64,000 nucleotides of DNA from Membranipora membranacea. Taxonomy: Eukaryota; Bryozoa; Gymnolaemata; Cheilostomatida; Membraniporidae. Location: positions 9,550,001 to 9,614,000 of the forward strand of contig OU612073.1 of the NCBI GenBank assembly GCA_914767715.1, in the 5' to 3' direction. The position numbers and the translations under genes were made by a program. The notes under the pieces are model-generated. The model worked only from the letters and a program-made list of their open reading frames with translations, was not told where the DNA came from and searched no databases. Each line of letters starts with the position of its first letter. Position 1 is the stretch's first letter. Of this stretch, positions 61,401 to 64,000 are shown piece by piece.

Positions 61401-63014
61401 ATATTTATATATAAAATAGTATTTATATGTTTATGGTTGGTGTACATGTATGAATGAATTATGGGAGAAAAATTCAGCACAGCTCGAGTCTCATATGGAG
61501 CATTGTCAAAGTCTTGGAATATTTATCTTCTCGATTTTTCCATGGAGGATTGGACAGTAATTTTCTATTGAAGTAATCTTTAATAAGTCGAGTTTAGTGA
61601 CTGAATATTAACAATGAGGAAATCCGAGGGGATTGCCGGGTTGATGATGAATAGGGATAATCCAGTCACCATATAAGCTTGTGTGTGCCATCTCTCTCGT
61701 GGAGTAATGTCAGAAAAAACCAGTACAGGGTTTGGGCAGCGTTGTTATATTGAAGTAATTTGTAATAAGACGAGTTTAATGACTGAATATCATCAATTGG
61801 GAAATCGGATGATTTACGTGGTTGATGATGTTAGCAATGCGATTATCTAGTCACCATAACAGCTTGCCTGTTCATTTTCTCCAGTACAGTGGAATACTGT
61901 CCAAAAACCATTACAAGGGTTTGGGCAGCGTTGTTATATTGATGTAATTTGTAATAAGACGAGTTTAATGACTGAATATCATCAATTGGGAAATCAGGTG
62001 GTTTACCTGGTTGATGATGTTAGCGATGCGATTATGAAGTCACCATATAGGCTTGCCTTTGACTTCTCACCAGTACAGTGGAGTAATATCCGAAAATCTA
62101 TTACAAGGGTTTGGGCAGCATTGTTATATTGAAGTAATTTGTAATAAGGCGAGTTTAATGACTGAATATCATCAATGGGGAAATCAGGTGGTTTACCTGG
62201 TTGATGATGTTAGCGATGCAATTATCTAGTCACCATAACAGCTTGCCTGTGCCTTTCCTTCAGTAGTGTGGAGTAATATCCCATAAACCAATACAGGTTA
62301 TGTCAAGAATGCGCAATTTGTATGAATGTTACTTTAAATTAAACACCTTGGTGTTGTCACTAACTGTCAATTGCAAGTGATTTGTGTCAGAATTGACTCA
62401 TCACAATAGGAGTGATAACCACTGATTAAATAATCTCTAATATGGAGATTACACATATATTTTCTGCTAGGGGCTCATTCCCACTCCTTGATGGTATTAT
62501 TGATGGATAACCGTTTGTGTAGAAATTTGCCTATTTGAAAGACCAAAATACCAAGCATTGTAAGCGAAGTGAAGTGAAAGACAGCCCCCTTCCCGTGAAG
62601 GCGCTTTGCTTGAATAAACAACGACAAGGTGTTCATTAAGGTACCTTCCTGTCTCCCTAGCTTTGAAGGATGTTCAGGAAATGAAATGCGGACAGATGGT
62701 CCAAAGCTTGGTATCAATGAGGAATAGTTAGTTATGAAATTTTATCCATGATCCCATAATTATCAATCTGAAACCTGGGCTGTTTGAAGCACCATGTCTC
62801 ATGCTTTACTGTGGCTTATCTTCTTACATTTTCATATTTTCAGGTTGACCATTCTATCATCAGTTACTTGGTGAACCCAGACGGCGAGTTTACGGAATAC
62901 TTTGGTCAAAATAAAACAGCGTCAGAAGTCTTCAATGGTTGTAAGGACCACATGGAGCGCTGGAACAAACAGCACGGTATATCAGTACCTAAGGTTTCCA
63001 CCGCAAAAGGATAG
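58459..63014 (+). CDS. SCO1: SCO1/SCO2-type copper chaperone for cytochrome c oxidase
   Basis: Six exons: 58459-58638, 59049-59139, 59518-59715, 60674-60766, 61214-61329, 62844-63014, all GT-AG with matching phases, giving 282 aa. The N-terminus is Arg/Ser-rich like a mitochondrial presequence. Exon 2 holds the single membrane segment ([15 protein letters not shown]). Exon 3 has the thioredoxin-fold copper site CPDVC (in [13 protein letters not shown]), and exon 6 has the copper-binding His in VDHSIISYL. Other landmarks are [13 protein letters not shown] and [14 protein letters not shown]. All three copper ligands are present. SCO proteins sit in the inner mitochondrial membrane and metallate the CuA site of COX2. 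I cannot separate SCO1 from SCO2; invertebrates often have one. Confidence 0.95.
59251..59329. repeat. Hairpin element, arms of about 21 bp
   Basis: AGTTCTCAGTCTAATTTAGAA and its near complement flank a 37-base loop, in SCO1 intron 2. Confidence 0.75.
59926..60187. mobile_element. 262-bp MITE with 19-bp terminal inverted repeats, nested
   Basis: The left end CCCTATAGGAGTTTAGTTT and right end AAATTAAACTCCTATAGGG pair with a single mismatch. A TA dinucleotide flanks each side (59924-59925 and 60188-60189), as expected for a Tc1/mariner-type insertion. The intact host sequence at 41637-41803 lacks it. The interior holds a tRNA-like sequence. Confidence 0.8.
60080..60158 (+). repeat. tRNA-like sequence inside the nested MITE
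   Basis: The A-box-like TGGTGTAGTGG (60087-60097) and the perfect B-box GGTTCGAATCC (60140-60150) are spaced 42 bases apart, as in RNA polymerase III internal promoters. Acceptor-stem pairing is poor by eye, so this is a tRNA pseudogene or SINE head rather than a working tRNA. Confidence 0.55.
61549..62295. repeat. Tandem repeat, about four units of 183-190 bp, in SCO1 intron 5
   Basis: Unit landmarks (ATTGAAGTAATTTGTAATAA, GAGTTTAATGACTGAATATC, GGTTGATGATGTTAGC, AGTCACCATA) recur. The GTTATATTG landmark recurs about 190 bp apart near 61743, 61933 and 62123, with a more diverged first unit about 183 bp earlier (61566). Outer units are more diverged than the middle pair. Confidence 0.9.
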
Positions 63015-64000
63015 GTGATATTGCTGACTCGCACCTGGTGTTCTATGCTTGGTGCATTCAAGGAGTTAGTCTCTAACTCCTTGGGTGCACTCTCGCCTAA
63101 CTCTCTGTGTGTCATGGTAAACCAGTTCTCTGATGCCACATTGAAAGCGCAAGATGTGTTAATTAATACGGTGTTGTCGGAAATGATATTTCTTCACAGT
63201 ATGACTTGAAGGGTTTATGTCAAACACTTGTGTGCAGAAAATTTGGACGAATGTTGCACTGGTTGAGCTTGTCTTTATTTATTGTTCTGTTCTAGACAAA
63301 ATACAAAGGGATTATAAAATTGAAACATTGTTCTTTATTACGTTGAACATGTTCTCATATGCCACATTCAAACGCCTCACTACTATGGCAGGGAAATGAG
63401 ACCTGTGTTGATAATACGGCAATGTTGAGAAAGTGAAGGAAAAAAAAAGACAGTAAGGACAAAACATCACATGACATCAACCAAATTACCGGTCTATTAT
63501 ACAGTGCATCCAATTAGTAGTATTGCAACAATATATTGAGTTCCAGAAAAAAATATAGGTTGAAAAAAATGAACAAAACACATGCAACAATAGTGTGTAT
63601 CTGTTTGGTAAAATTTAAACGAATTTTGGTGAGCACGAGGCGTTTCTATTTATCCTTGGTGATATAATGTCAACCGTAGCTGAGTCACAAAAGGTTTGAT
63701 TGGAGTCTGCTATGGAGATTTTCCTATTTGTAATCTTTTGGATAATTTGAGAGCCTCTGATGTCAGTGTTGCAGCTGGCTTTGCTGACTGGTAGATTAAA
63801 GTTGGCCTGCTGGCCACCGAACCCTGACATACATTTCAGGCCCAAATATCGGTCAGTATATAATACTGTGTTAGACTTAGTTCTTCAGCGCTCTTATATT
63901 AGAAGCAAGGCTGATATTACTGATCACGACTAACAGGAGTTGCAGAGGCCATATTCTGAAAATACTGCCAAATCTCTCTTGTTTCTGTGTGGTGAATCTC
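63015..64000. other. SCO1 3' UTR and downstream flank, no further gene seen
   Basis: A perfect 10-bp-arm hairpin (AAGGAGTTAG, 3-base loop) at 63060-63082 lies 46 bases past the SCO1 stop. Short open frames on both strands to the window end have no splice context or recognisable content. Confidence 0.5.

Noticed and set aside
1-64000. CRISPR array, bacterial operons or prophage
   Set aside because: Intron-bearing animal genes throughout; no short regularly spaced repeats of CRISPR type.

Overview
The window is metazoan nuclear DNA. It has long GT-AG intron-containing genes, a gypsy-type retrotransposon, a non-LTR (LINE) reverse transcriptase, tRNA-derived SINE-like copies and many short palindromic elements. 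Gene content (afadin, SCO1, an orcokinin/pedal-peptide-like precursor, an ankyrin-caspase family) fits an invertebrate bilaterian, perhaps a spiralian; I cannot name the species.

Left third, 1-12 kb: a recently duplicated locus on the minus strand. Two intact three-exon genes (2917-5464 and 9390-11979) each encode ankyrin repeats joined to a caspase-like (peptidase C14) domain. A third ankyrin exon (949-1690) is cut off by a gypsy integrase fragment. Exon joins were deduced from GT/AG sites and matching phases: phase 1 between the ankyrin and p20 exons, phase 0 between the p20 and p10 exons. The catalytic exons of the two genes are about 99% identical, while the ankyrin exon differs at about 8% of bases, mostly changing residues. 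Decayed Ty3/gypsy pol sequence (6.0-8.24 kb) and a shorter duplicated piece (1.69-2.3 kb) are part of the duplicated block.

12-21.4 kb: after an empty AT-rich stretch, a minus-strand multi-exon gene (13802-21407) starts with a single-pass membrane segment and continues into a long Ser/Thr-rich tail. Ten downstream exons chain perfectly in phase; the 19.4-21.2 kb joins are unresolved. I do not recognise the family.

22.3-50.1 kb: on the plus strand, head to head with the membrane gene, lies a complete afadin gene of 29 coding exons (about 1,907 residues): two Ras-association domains, FHA, DIL, PDZ, a proline-rich region and a charged helical tail. A truncated antisense LINE sits in intron 1 and several short inverted-repeat elements sit in other introns.

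50-64 kb: an intergenic stretch, then a small two-exon secretory peptide precursor (54957-55821) with a TATA box and C-terminal FD-x-IGGGFF peptides, then a six-exon SCO1 gene (58459-63014) for mitochondrial copper delivery to cytochrome c oxidase. SCO1 introns hold a nested pair of TA-flanked miniature transposons, the inner one carrying a tRNA-like sequence, and about four copies of a 183-190 bp tandem repeat.

The most unusual region is the ankyrin-caspase cluster, with near-identical catalytic halves and divergent ankyrin halves.
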